Positions 48,616-60,700 of a stretch of 64,000 bases of DNA are shown in pieces. The DNA is from Casuarius casuarius (taxonomy: Eukaryota; Chordata; Aves; Casuariiformes; Casuariidae). Both the position numbers and the translations under genes were made by a program. A model generated the notes under the pieces. That model was not told where the DNA came from and did no database searches. It was given only the letters and a program-made list of their open reading frames with translations. The DNA lies in assembly GCA_003342895.1 (NCBI GenBank), contig PTFA01000531.1, forward strand, positions 127,654-191,653, written 5' to 3'. Within the stretch, counting starts at the first letter, position 1; every line of letters begins with the position of its first letter.

Positions 48616-51600
48616 ATGACCATGGCAAGTGTTCTTGTGCTGCTCTCTCTTGCGCTTTGCTGCTTCCCAGGTGAGTAACTCTCAAGATGCTGCAGAGGCT
48701 TTGTATCTGAGAGAGAGATCTGGCTATCTTTTTCTAAAAAAAAAAAACCAAAAAAAACCAAAAAAAACCCCCACAGGACAGTGTCCTCAAAGAGAGAGAA
48801 TCTTATTCTACAGAGAGCCAGTCTGTCTCAATATGTTGACATCACACAGAATACAGGATCAAATTTCTGGACAGTCTTAAGTGGATTACTGTTGTAACTT
48901 GTTGTCTGTCAAATATACAAATAACCACAAGTGGAGTTCTGTGCTTGTAATTAATGTTGTTTCACAGTTAAGGTAAATGGGTACTTGAAACAGGCCATAA
49001 TGAGGTGGTCAGACCTCTAGTAACTACTCATGGAAAATATAGTAATGGCACAAGCAAGTTCTGTGCATAAGCCTGGCAACTTACGTGCAATGCTTTCACT
49101 GCAAATGNAAAAACAAGAGATGAAAACAAGCCAGAGGTTAATATTTTCTTTGCATATTTAGATCTGATGAAATTATGAAGTCAAAGACTTTTTTAAATAC
49201 ACTCAGCTCTTTTGAAATGTGTACTCCTGACAACAGGTGCTCTGTATGTTTGTTTATCCTGTTGGTGACTATTTGCATTTATCTGTATTGACTTGGGTAC
49301 CTTTTCAGATATGCAACAGCTATTCTTTAGGATCAAAAATAATGTGTAAAAGATAAGGAAGCAAAAGCTATTCTATTCAATTAATAAGTCTATCTACATC
49401 AAAAGAAAAAAGAAGAAAGCTATTTAAAAACACATTTCTTCACAACTATCAATAAGAAACATTATTATATTTATCAACATAGACAAAAAAAAATCACCCT
49501 GATTTATTAGTCCAGGAAACCATTCGGTAAAAACCATACAGTTTGATACAGCATATAGGAATGCTACATCCAGATTCCTAACTTTAACTGAGGTCTTATT
49601 GATAATATTGGCTTTGTTTCACATTTTTCACCTCTTTTTTCTTTTCAAGATACTGCATTTGGGGTTGAGGTGAGTGCAATATTTTTCTGTCACTTTTTTC
49701 AGATATATGGCCTGATATAGATAGTTGGTAAATGCATGATAACCAAAGAGATGAAAAAACCTAAAGCCTGCAGAAGCTTAACTGTTTTTCTCCAAACATG
49801 AGATTGATGTCATTTTAATCAGATGGTTTAAAAAAAAGGATATTATCTTTGTTAATGCTATTTTATAGCTATACTAGATAATATACAATATTATATTATA
49901 CTATTAGCTCTACATCTATACTGTATGTTAATAATGTAGTAGCAGTAATAGCATAAAATTACTGGGTGAATTCATTTCTGACTAGCTCTAAATTGGTCTT
50001 AGCTCTAAATTGGTCTTAGCTCTAAATTGGTCTTAGCTCTAAATTGGTCTTAGCTCTAAGCTGGCCATATATGATGGCAATAAACTGTGGCATCAGAAAC
50101 TTTCCAAATACAACCTGGTGAAAGAATAAAACCGTATAAGGCACTCTAGCTTCCACACATCATGTGTGTGGATATTCATGAGAGTTGTTCTTCTGATAAA
50201 ACCATCCATGCTTTGAAAATGAAAGGGTAATAGTGGAAGCGCTCTGCGGATGCCACATGAAGGTAAGAATGAGGGACCAAAGCTCAGCCTTTGTAAAATG
50301 ACATCTAGTGAGTGTAAGAGATTGCCACTGACCTACCCCAGATGGTGGATGCATGGGTATAACCCTGTCATCCTCCTCACCCACTGCACTGGGGCAGGGT
50401 ATCCCTGCAGAAAGGATGCAGATTGACATACATGGGCAAGTTTGTTCTACAGTAGCAACAACAGAGTAAACAAAATTCACTGCAGGGCAGTTGTATCTGG
50501 TCCTTCTCTCATGTTAAATGAGAGATGCAAATGCAAAATGTTTTCACTGCCCTGTTGTACGTTCCTTTGACAGGTTGACTGCAGTAAATATCCCAACACT
50601 ACGAATGAGGATGGCAAAGAGGTGCTGCTCTGCCCTAAGATCCTTAACCCCATCTGTGGGAGCGATGGAGTCACTTACAGCGATGATTGCCTACTGTGTG
50701 CCTACAACATGTACGTACTGGATAGGGGAGCTCTCCTTGTGAGCAGGCAAACTTGAATGAGTCTGCTTCCCTTTAGATTAGACATATATTCCCAGCACTT
50801 AGGATGCAGCAAGAACTCTCTGCTGAACTTCCTAATGCTTGTCTTTCCCTCTCCAGCGAATATGGAGCCAATGTCAGCAAAGACCACGATGGAGAATGCA
50901 AGGAAGTTGTTCCTGTAAGTGAAATGAAGGGCAAGGCAACAGTCGGGTCCAACTTCTGAGTAGTCAAAGCTGCTTATTGACTTCCCCAANAGACAGTTCA
51001 AGACACTAAATAAGAGGTTGTATGTGATGTCAGAATCTTGTATTGATCTTCTTACGGTGAAATTTCATCATAATGACTCAAAAAGCATTTTTTTCTACTG
51101 TGGTGGACCCTCAAAAGGCCAAAGGCACAAACCCACCAGATATACTTGCTTCCTATAAATAAGTCTTCACCAGTATTTTGTTGTATGTTCCTTCCACAGA
51201 TCAACTGCAGTAAATATGCCAACACTACAAATGAGGAAGGCAAAGAGGTGCCACTCTGCGCCAAGATCCTCAGCCCTGTCTGTGGTACTGACAGAGTCAC
51301 TTACAGCAACGAATGCCTGCTGTGTGCTCACAACATGTAAGTACTGTGTATGCAGAGCTCTCCTTGTGAGTAGCCAACAAGCGCTCTGGACTCCTGGCAG
51401 CTGCACTTTTAAAACAGCGGAATTTCTACCAAGGCCTTTTCTGTAAAGCTCTGGGACTCTGACCTTCCTTCTTCCCTGATAAGTAGACCTTGTTTTCCTT
51501 TGTACTTAGAAGGAAAACTGTGCCTTTCATCTCAGAAAAGAAGCAGAGGGCTCAGTGGGGATTTAATGCAGGAGAGAATGCTTCTTGTAACTAAATTGAA

Positions 51601-53805
51601 AGGGTCTGTGTGGCAGATGTTGCCTTGCAGAGAATAGCAACTAACTTAACGTGCATCTGCCTTTTCAAATGACCCAGCTCCTATTTCCCCCTAACACCCT
51701 GTGCCCTCTCTTGTCCTTAGCATCATGCTTTATAAAACAGCACTCTGGCAGGCTGTGGCACCACCTCGCATATCTGGCGCTCTGAACAAAAATGCCACAA
51801 AACATTTGTCTTCAAGTGCATGTCTTCAAGGCCATTGGGCACCACACTGCATGTCCAGGAAAGTGGACAAAGACTGTCTCGTGTGTGCGGGGGGTCTAGC
51901 TCTGAGCTGTGTAGATGTAAGTCAGTGGCCCGGCTTGCTTGCTGGAGAGACAGGTTGTTTCCTGAGCTGGTGTCTAGAGCAGAGCAGACACAGGCTAAGC
52001 TGGATGTATCTTGTATCCCATACATTACACCTGAGGCCAATCAGTATCACTGGGGCAGAGTTTAACAGAGCAGGTTGCTCGCAGATCTCCCTGACACTTG
52101 CCTCTCCTTTTCCAGAGAACAGGGTACCAGCGTTGGCAAGAAGTATGATGGTGAATGCAAGAAGGAATTTGCTACGGTAAGTGTGAATTATGTAATGAAG
52201 GGCTAGGTGTTAGCCCCTCTGCTGTCAGTGAAAAGAGTGCAAGTGTCTGTAACAGCCCGAAGACTAGTAGCAGGCTATGGAAGCACAGCTTCAGCACAGG
52301 GAAAGATTTTGCTTTCTCCACACATAATACACATTATCCACACTATTCACATCAGAAAAAGAAGAGAGTAACTGCACAGGAAGGGATCAGTAAAAAAAAA
52401 AATCAGTAGCAAAAATAAGTCATCAGGGCAGAATTGAGAATAAAAACAGAGTGGCTTTTGAGGTCAGGCTGATGATCCATCAAGCACATGGTGGCTTGAT
52501 GAAGAGCCCAACCTTCAGCAGTGGTCGAAAGGACTGTATAGGAGAGAGTAGGAACAGAGTGAATATGTACAGCTCTTACCAAACACTCTTCCAAGCTCCA
52601 ACTCTTCTCAGCTGATGGACTACTTAAACTAGATGTGCTTTATGTGTATTCAGTGAGCCTAAATGGATTTCTCTTCCATGAATATGTCCAGCTTCTTCCT
52701 GGATCCTTGTAAATTTTTTGCACTATGATATCCCTGAGTAAGCATAGTACCCATTGCACAAAGAAACAAAATCCCATTCTTATAGTATCTAGGTAGGTGC
52801 TGATCTTTCTGTTGTAAGACTATAAGAGAGACATTGGACCCTTAGATATCTATCAGCACCTCCACCTCTCTAGACACTAGGATTTTTCCAGTTAATTTCC
52901 TGGACAGGTTGGGAGCATGATGCAATCTGAGTGAACTGCTGCTGCTGCTTAGAAATGCTGTGGTCAGGTTACGCTACAGATCTCTTTAAACAGGAAATTA
53001 TGCTCTATTTTTATATTATTAAATTTTTCTAATGTAAGAGAAACTGATACCTCAGCTTAGGAAAAAGATCTTTATCATTGAAGCTGTAGCCAGGGGTTCA
53101 AGCTCGTTTGCTATCGACTCCTTCGTATCTTTCATATTAGACTTCTTTTTTGCAGGTTGACTGCAGTGAGTACCCTAAACCTGTCTGCTCTCCTGAGTAT
53201 ATGCCTCTGTGTGGCTCTGACAGCAAAACATACAACAATAAGTGTGACTTCTGCAGTGCAGTTGTGTATGTACAAACATGGATCACATTTGTGTTATTCA
53301 CTACCTCCTACAGGCACAAGTTTGTACAGCTACTGTTTCCCTGCTTACTGACCAGTGTCGANTAGGGATTTGGGGTAGAAGAGAATACCAGGCACCATGC
53401 CAACCATTCATTTTTTAATCTGAGCACACAAAGAGCTATGCTTGGTTTGTTAGTGTGAATGGTTTGAAGACCATTAGCCTTAATGGAGTTTTCTCACTTA
53501 TTGCAAAGAAAATTAAATTTGAAGTTTCATTATAGTTTCCCAAAATATTTTCAGTCTTAAGAATGAGTTAAGTCATTGCACTCATCTCTTAATAATGAAA
53601 TGAAATAGCTAATGGGATTCTCTGAGTCTGAGATCCTTTGGCTCTGGGGCAGGATCCTGTCTAATGCCTTCTATAGGAGCCAAGGGAAAGGATAGATTAG
53701 AGCAGGCAGTACTCTGTGTAATCCTTTTTTTTTTTTTTTTTCCCTTTCCTCATTTTCAGGGAGAGCAATGGGACTCTCACTTTAGGCCATTTTGGAAAAT
53801 GCTAA
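48616..53805 (+). CDS. SPINK7: Ovomucoid, three-domain Kazal inhibitor
   Basis: Major egg-white trypsin inhibitor (OVM). Exons: 48616-48670, 49650-49669, 50574-50710, 50857-50914, 51200-51336, 52116-52176, 53156-53265, 53760-53805; 624 bases, 207 residues. The signal peptide starts [18 protein letters not shown] and the linker is DTAFGVE (19-25). Domains are at 26-90, 91-156 and 157-207, each with six cysteines. The third domain starts [11 protein letters not shown] and ends [14 protein letters not shown], diagnostic of ovomucoid. Predicted P1 residues are Lys, Lys and Pro. Five N-glycosylation sequons are visible (NTT, NVS, NCS, NTT, NGT), in keeping with a heavily glycosylated egg-white protein. 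Downstream TAA, then AATAAA. The start ATG has a CCACC context; an in-frame second ATG is two codons later. Confidence 0.97.
48736..48772 (+). repeat. A-rich simple repeat in ovomucoid intron 1
   Basis: Runs of seven to twelve A separated by CC, giving an (A8CC)-like tandem tract just after exon 1. Likely length-variable; no coding role. Confidence 0.8.
49984..50064 (+). repeat. 17-bp minisatellite in ovomucoid intron 2
   Basis: Four perfect head-to-tail copies of AGCTCTAAATTGGTCTT (49984-50051) followed by a partial diverged copy. Perfect identity implies recent expansion. Confidence 0.95.
50574..50914 (+). CDS. SPINK7: Ovomucoid Kazal domain I
   Basis: Exons 50574-50710 and 50857-50914; residues 26-90. 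Reactive site CPKI, P1 Lys. The second exon is 58 bases, one codon shorter than in domain II. Sequons NTT and NVS. Confidence 0.95.
51200..52176 (+). CDS. SPINK7: Ovomucoid Kazal domain II
   Basis: Exons 51200-51336 and 52116-52176; residues 91-156. Reactive site CAKI, P1 Lys (chicken has Arg, from memory). Sequons NCS and NTT. It is about as similar to domain I as neighbouring ovoinhibitor domains are to each other, consistent with tandem domain duplication. Confidence 0.95.
52177..52182 (+). promoter_or_regulatory. Tandem splice donors encoding optional Val-Ser
   Basis: Exon 6 is followed by GTAAGT and then at once GTGAAT. Using the second donor adds six bases, GTA AGT, that is Val-Ser, giving ATVSVDCSEY. 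Chicken ovomucoid is known in forms with and without Val-Ser at this same spot, so the ambiguous donor appears conserved. Confidence 0.65.
52640..52830 (-). mobile_element. CR1/L3-like LINE 3' relic
   Basis: The + strand phrases 'ttccatgaatatgtccagc', 'ttgcactatgatatccctga' and 'cattgcacaaagaaacaaa' match in order the reverse complement of the 3' portion of CR1/L3-type elements. It is old and intronic, in ovomucoid intron 6. Confidence 0.5.
53156..53805 (+). CDS. SPINK7: Ovomucoid Kazal domain III
   Basis: Exons 53156-53265 (110 bases) and 53760-53805; residues 157-207. The reactive loop reads [10 protein letters not shown], placing Pro at P1 where turkey has Leu and chicken Ala. From protein-inhibitor knowledge a P1 Pro greatly weakens binding to most serine proteases, so this domain may be a poor inhibitor. 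The NGT sequon is kept. Confidence 0.95.
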
Positions 53806-53920
53806 ATATCAGTGCTGAGAGAATTTGCCACAAGATCCCCACCGGTGAACCCCAGCTGAAGATCTCACCTCAGTTCGTCTTGCTCTCTGGGGACTCAGCT
53901 CGTTCTTGATTTTCTTTCTC

Positions 53921-53926
53921 AATAAA
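53921..53926 (+). terminator. Ovomucoid polyadenylation signal
   Basis: Canonical AATAAA 116 bases after the TAA, followed by a T-rich tract (53941-53955). Confidence 0.85.
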
Positions 53927-53929
53927 CTT

Positions 53930-55260
53930 AAATCAGCAAGATTTTTTGCCTTTTTCAGTGCTCTGTCTCATGCAATGTTTTCTTCTGATTTGTTGAATGA
54001 TGATGCCTGACTGTGAATAGGTTATGTGCTCATAGCTCTGGGATATAACAAGAGCAATATCTTGCTCCCCTCCCTGTCATAAAAGGCAAAAATTAAAAAC
54101 AGATGTTTAAATGATACTTGGCCTACACCAGTAATGAGGCACTTTCAGATATTTGACATTATAAGGGCCTGAAAGACTGCTCTGAACTGATGACACCATC
54201 TGAGGTATAGCTAAGGTATTTCTGGTGCACTTTCCCTGTCTAGGCATCATCAGCAAAAGCAGTTGAGGCTGTGCTGTTTTCTGAACCAAGAGCTGATCCC
54301 CGGCCTCCTGAGTACAGTTCTTTAAAAAGTGTAGCATTCTGCAAGGGCAGTCTGTCAACAAAGCCCATACTTTTCAGACATGCGAGTGTGCCCTGCCTGT
54401 TTGTCTCGGTCTTCCATGTGACTTGTTTTTAGGCTTTTCTCATCTTGGAATTATCTGAAAACACTTGAGGGTTGTTAGAGGACAAGTGACCTCCTAGGGA
54501 TGGTCTTTTCTTTTTAATCCTTAATAACAGTACCACTTGTCAGCCAAGGAAGTATTTGAGCAGTGTTTCATGATCCAAAGGCAAAATATCCTTCTGTTTT
54601 TGAGAGCGTGACCTCTTTTGTTAGCTCCTTGACCATTAAATTTATTTTGCTTTTGTCTTTTGCTGGTGTATTGAATTGGTGGGGTTTTTTTTGATCCACA
54701 CAAGAGAAATGTAAATTAGACATAACCCTTCTAAAAAGTAATGCTCTCTATGTGCATTCCTTTTGGGAGCCAAAGAGAGAGGGATGTTTGTTTTTCTTGA
54801 TGGAATGAAGTCATTTGAAAAAAGGATGCTTTGGAGCAGCTTATGTTGAGATTGGCAGATGGATGAAGCAATCATTTCCAAATTGAGTTCAACTTTTCTG
54901 GGCTCCAAGCTAGAGACTCATGTCAGTGTGAGATCATCAGACTATCAGGCTACTAATACAAATCTAATCCATGGTGCTAATGTTCTTTAAGGAAAATTAA
55001 CAGTGTAAATTCTGTGCAAATACCCATAAAGCTGTTCCATCCCATCCACATATTTCACTTGAAATAAGGTCACGTAGTGTGTATTTAACATATATAAACT
55101 TCTTGTGATTCTTGTTGATGAAGAAGCATTCTTTCTGGCTTAGAGCATGGCTTACCTCAGTAAATACTGTCAAGACTACCACCCTGACAACACATCTGAG
55201 ATGTTATTTCAGAATAAGGGTGGATAAACCAAATACAAATACACATACACACGCATGCAT
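53930..55260. other. Intergenic, no gene seen
   Basis: Between ovomucoid and the single-Kazal gene. No copy of the shared upstream element is seen here and no clear repeat apart from (AC)n/(GCAT)n near the 3' end. Confidence 0.45.
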
Positions 55261-55276
55261 GCACACATATATATGC
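55235..55276 (+). repeat. AC/AT-rich simple repeat overlapping a promoter
   Basis: An alternating purine-pyrimidine tract (ACACATACACACGCATGCAT, then ACATATATATGC) that runs directly into the TATA-like box of the gene at 55360. Such tracts tend to vary in length between individuals. Confidence 0.7.
55268..55275 (+). promoter_or_regulatory. TATA box of single-Kazal gene
   Basis: TATATATG lies 92 bases before the ATG at 55360, similar to the spacing at the other SPINK units. Confidence 0.6.
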
Positions 55277-55359
55277 ATGATTACCATGTGAGAGGAGAAT
55301 TAGGACCACAGTTACTGAGCTGAACACAGGCTCTGCTGTATGCAGACACTTCAGCCACC

Positions 55360-57360
55360 ATGAAGACAGCAGGCATGTTGATGCTGTTTGCTCTAGCCTG
55401 TTACTGCTTCCCAGGTGAGTAACTTTACTGCCTAGTGCCTATTGCTCTGTGTTTGAGTAAGTTCTGGCTGTCTTTAAAACTGCAAAAACATCCTCTGACT
55501 GGAAAGAGTTTCATTCTACAAGGACTTATTTACTCCTAGAAAGATGGTGTTGAAAAGACTTGACATCAGAGACTATCACTTATGGGGTAATATTTTAGCA
55601 ACAGAACTGAGTGGGTAAGAACAACTGTGGGAACAGCTCTACGATCAACGCTAGTTTATGCATAATGAAAGAAGTGACATGTCTGTGGTACAACCAGGAG
55701 ACTCAGCCATCCAGTATTTAAACTGTGAAATGTTGCAGAAACACAGATTAGTTTACTGAAAGGAACTGAACTTTTCCTGTAGCCATCACAAACTGAGAGA
55801 TGTGATTTGAGAGCTGGAACAGTTGTAGAAGCTTTATAGATACTACATCTCACAAAACACTTTCATTATTTAAGCGCTACTATAGAAATGCATGTAAGAA
55901 GCTGTCCCAGGATACTTAATAGCTGTATGGCCTTGTTTTTCTCACTAACCTGTTTATATTTGAGTACATGTCCTGCTTCATCCTCTGAGACATAGAAAAT
56001 ATATTTATCTTCTTTTCCTTCATTTTATGGACCCTTTTTCATCTTGGCTGTAACCCTCATGATCTAAATCAATGGTGTAACATATAACATGGCACAAAGT
56101 TTTGTGTAGCATTATTTTTATCTAAGAAGGCATTTGTTAACAGTGAATTAAAAGTTGTATATTCAGGACAAATATTTGCAGATTTTAACTATACCGGTAT
56201 CCATGAGCTGCATTTGTGTCAGTTTCTGCTGTTTTTCTACTTTTCTACTGTTTTTTTTTTCTTTTTTTTTCAGATACCATTGCTCTGAAGGCAGAGGTAA
56301 GGGACAGTTCTTTCTAGTTATTCTCCATCATTTATTTCCTGAAAGCAGTTTCAATAGAAATCATTGCTAATTACGCTGTGATAGAGCATTTGAAGATCCT
56401 GAGTCCTCCAGCTGTTTGAGCAATATTTGCTGCACATATTATGGGATGAAATTTTCATTTCCATCCGATAGTTTCAACAAGTAGTGCAGGATTCAGTGAG
56501 TGCCCAAGTTATTGTCACAGTTACTGCAGCAGCATTTATGACATTTACACATGCTCTACATTGCTAGAGGCTGGAAGGGTGCACTAGCAACACACCACTG
56601 TACTGCTGCCCTATCCCTCAGCTCTTTCCAGGCACGTGCTACTGGCCAGTACCAGAGGAAGCCCAGGTGGATCTCTAGTCTCTCCTAATGTCACCCATCA
56701 GTTGTTGAGAGATCTTTTGTTAACATAATGTTTCATCTATCTACAGTACTACTGCAGTGACTACGTCATACCCAGCCTTTTCTGCACTCTGGAACACATC
56801 CCACATTGCGGGTCTGATGGCATAACATATGGCAATAAATGTTTATTCTGCAATGCATTTCTGTATGTATGAAAATAAATCTTTTCACTAACTAAACAGC
56901 TAACTTAGCTTAAACTAACTAATCTATCTGCCCTTCACTGGGAGAAGTGAAGTGCTTTTATTTTGTGTTTACCTGTTTACTTATCAGTAAGGGCTGGTGA
57001 TTTTTATGGGGAGATTTTGCCGGGAATTCCTTTCTTTGAGGTAGAAGGTGGTAATAGCAGTAGAGTTAAGTAATTTGCTGAAGAGCTTTCTTCCAGCATA
57101 CAAAGTCTATTTCCTACAGACTATTTATTCTTCCTTTAAATTAAGTCTTTATCTTGTCTTTGAATGTTAGCAATAAAAACAAATGGCTGTAATAGCTTTC
57201 AGAAGTTTTCTGTTTTGGTTAAGTTCCTCTATGATATATCCTTCACTGGAGGGACAGACAAACATTAAAAGCCCAGATGTTTTATCTCTGAGATAACTAT
57301 TTCCTCCTCCCTAGGAAAAAGCATCGTACTCTTGCCTTGCTTTATCTTCGAGAGTGTTAA
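55360..57360 (+). CDS. Single-domain secreted Kazal inhibitor (SPINK paralogue)
   Basis: Exons 55360-55414, 56274-56296, 56747-56862 and 57315-57360; 240 bases, 79 residues. The signal peptide starts [18 protein letters not shown] and the linker is DTIALKAE. One Kazal domain (27-79) has all six cysteines: YYC, LFC, PHC, NKC, LFC and REC. The Kazal exons are 116 and 46 bases, exactly those of ovoinhibitor domain VII, and the block [20 protein letters not shown] differs from it at only two positions. P1 is predicted as Leu (CTLE), suggesting chymotrypsin- or elastase-like targets. The last exon reads [14 protein letters not shown]; the NRT sequon of ovoinhibitor VII is lost here. It probably arose by duplication of an ovoinhibitor/ovomucoid-type gene that kept only its last domain. 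I do not assign a SPINK number. Confidence 0.88.
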
Positions 57361-57483
57361 CTCTTTGAAGGGCTTCAGCTCAGAAGGAGGAACCGTCCCT
57401 TGCAAAGTTTCCTACGGCATATGCTGCCCCAAGATCCATCCTGAACCTTGAAAGCTCCTGATGAATCCTGAAATCTCTGCTAA

Positions 57484-57489
57484 ATTAAA
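57484..57489 (+). terminator. Polyadenylation signal of single-Kazal gene
   Basis: ATTAAA 124 bases after the TAA, the same spacing as the AATAAA of ovoinhibitor (126) and ovomucoid (116). A consensus AATAAA at 57708-57713 is an alternative, longer 3' end. Confidence 0.5.
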
Positions 57490-57719
57490 AAAACCCACCA
57501 TTCATATCCCATGTTAATAGGATAGTTCATGCTGGTTTTTTTCCTCAGCTATCGTGTGATTATATCACAGCAACAGTCCTGGGGTGCAGGTAGTAATAGT
57601 GAATTAAGGAAGAGAAAATACATTGTTATGATTTACAAAGAAATCAACTCCATCTACAAAGGCAATGGGGTGCTCTTGAGGGCATCTTATTTCATCCAGG
57701 TTTCTGAAATAAAACTAGT

Positions 57720-60700
57720 AGTAAAAATGTAACCTGGTGCAATGCTCCTATTGATTTGTTTCATTAAGAGTATCCTGGACAGACGTCCCCTTAACCAAGG
57801 AGGAATTGTCCGCCTCACTGACTGCTACTGTTAAATACCTGCTGCCTCACCCCTTTATTACTATTCGTACATTATGCATATTCTGGCAGCCTGTAGAGGC
57901 CCCAAGCAAACCTGAACGNACACATAATTAGAGACAAACCCAGGCCAAAGATTTTTACAGCTGGGAGTGTTTTGTGGCTGCTCTACAGAAAGCAACTGAG
58001 GCACAAACTGGCTCTCAGGCATTGGGAGCTGCTCACCTCCATTTCAGTTTCTTGGCTTAACCACACTTTCTCATGCAGACAAGAGAAGTGTGTCAATTCA
58101 GATCACAGCTGAATCTTTTCCCCTTGAAGGCTGGGTAGGAAGCACACCTTTCAGTGGAAAAACCCCTTTAGCAATCTGCTCTGCCTCCCAAAGCAAGAGG
58201 ACAGCATTTTTTCTCTATGCAGGCAGATACCTGGCTGCCCACATGCACGTTTGCAATGTGCATCAGTGCAGGGTACTGCAGAAAACCAGTGGGCAGTCAG
58301 ACCTAACAGACGAGATGTCTGGAAGCGTGCTAGCAACAGTTTCCACAGACCTTTCCTGCACCTCGCCCACCACTTTGCTGCTGCTTGCAGGTAATTGCGC
58401 TGTCGCTTGTAGAGGATTCTCTGAGATTCTTCGACCTCTGGAAATCTTGTCTGATGAAAGGAAGGGCTCAGAGTCATAGCGTTAATTTATTATTCATTAA
58501 CAGTTAGTGAAGTGCTGGCAGTGCGGCATGTAGTGCATGCAGCAGTCTCACAGTCAAATAGTTAACGATTTTAAGTGACAATATGTCACTTTTCAGAGAC
58601 TGGAGAGAGTACCTCTCTAAAGAGAGACAATTTATTTCCAAAAGACATGACTGTGTGTAATCATTTAGTGCCAAGTCCCTTCCCGGAGCTGTAATGTCCC
58701 TCCTGTGAGAGGGAGGTCTGTGTGCTGGAAGGCGTTTCAGTGGCATATGCAATTTCTTGGGGTCAAGACAAAGTGAGGCTCTGGGATGCAGTGCTGGGGA
58801 TGCGCAGCTCATGGGCTCCATGTTCGTTCTTGTCCCCCTCCACTGCAGGAGGGGGATAAGAGAACACCAGCCCCATCACATATTTTCTTTCTTAGGGAGG
58901 ACAGAGAGAAAAAGGAGGGCTCCAGAGGAGCCATGCTGCCTTGGGGAAGAAGTGGAGCTCCTTGTCGCCCTCAAGATCCCAGGGATCCTCACAGCGCAGC
59001 TTTCAAGGGCCGTTTCTGCTGAACAGGAAAATCTGTGAAGCAATTCGGGGGAAACTGTGAGTAGAACTTAATGGGGCTGAATCTGCCTCCCTGATGCAGA
59101 GCTCAGTTACCCAGCAATACTGGGGAGGTAACTGAGGGCAAAGTGTGATCCTGGCAGGATCACTGTGATGCTTCTGTGCCAGGTGGCCAGCTCTTCGGGT
59201 CGGAGAGGAAGACAGTATTCTTTTAGGAACACCTTGTTGGAAATTATTTTTTGATGCTGCTCAATAAAATCCTGCCACAACAACACAAAATCTTCTCACT
59301 AATCTAACTCTCCCTCCAGGAAATTCAAGGCAGGAAACATTGCCTGCCTGCTGAGGTATTTTATGGTACACTTCTTTAAGCAGTACCTCAGCACCTTATG
59401 TCATTATCTGTTGTTTATGAATTTAGGAAATGCCACTCAATTAGCCCACAAACTGATTAGGACATTCCATGTGGTTATTTTGTTCTACTCTATGTTATAT
59501 CAATGCTTCTGTTTTAGTATACTTCTGTTTTAGTTCTGCTTGTTGCTGGCCAAAATATACCTCAGGCCAGCCTAGATCTTTCTGTTAATACAGTTGTTCT
59601 CTGAGACTTCATTCAAGATAAACAGTTTGTCACTACATTCATCCTCAATGCAGAGAAAAATAAAATGATGTTTTAAAGGAAAATTACTTGGAGACGTCAT
59701 TTCTGGGGGATGGTCATGTCAGAGCTACTGCAGTGAGACAGAGCTGAGACTCATTGTGGAATTCGGATGTGTGGGGCCAGATCCTCAGTATTTTGCTGTA
59801 AGTATGTGGCTCTCAGACAGACAAATTATTCCAGACACCCTTGCCTGTAGTATCATCTATGGTTAAATGACAGGTGATATGTAGGCAGCAATCAGGTAGC
59901 TGAACTGCAAGGAGAACTATTACATGAATATAGCTCAGAGCAGAGGTTTTACTTGCTCTCAGTTGAGTTCATGTTCTTACAGAAAATCTAGTTCTGCCCC
60001 CCTGTGCATAGGTCTGGTAACAGCAATCTGCTTTAAATGATCTTGCAGTATGTCACATCACTAATCAGTGGAAAAGAAATGCATTTTGTCTTTTTCTGTA
60101 CTGTAGCACAGAATATAGGAGTATAGTACCATTTTATTCTTGATAACTCTGTGTGTTGTGTGACGGTATTATATGGCAGCAAGGGCAGTGGTATTGCTGC
60201 TGGAATGAAAACATGCTGTGTTACATGCATACACCCACCTTTTTTCAAACACTTGAAAAATATCATTACTCTTTGTAGCCAGATGAAGCCTGTGACAAGT
60301 TTTAAACTAAAACAANGAAAATGAACAAGGGATTTCTTAGGCTGTGGCAGATTATGGAATTGCCTGAGATAGGGAATCTCAAGACCAAAGGAAAAGATTC
60401 CCAGGGAAACACCACTGTTATGGGAAGAAATAATTCTGGACTAGAAATTGTTAGAATTTCCAGGATTGTAGGAAATTTACCCTAATACAAGAGGATGCAT
60501 CATGTGGCTACCAGTTTTTATCCTATTTATGTGGCCAAAACCTTATTGATGGAAAAAGTTTGCCTTCTAAAAACTTGAAATAGCAGGAAGAGTTTTAATT
60601 AAACTGTTCTATGGATCATATACCTCCAGAACAACAAGCTAAAAACAATCCTATACTCAAACTCACTTTACTGAATGCACCATCATGAGATTCTTGAATA

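Noticed and set aside
58090..59038. Overlapping open frames on both strands.
   Set aside because: No domain, splice or codon evidence; frames open on both strands at once suggest composition, not coding.
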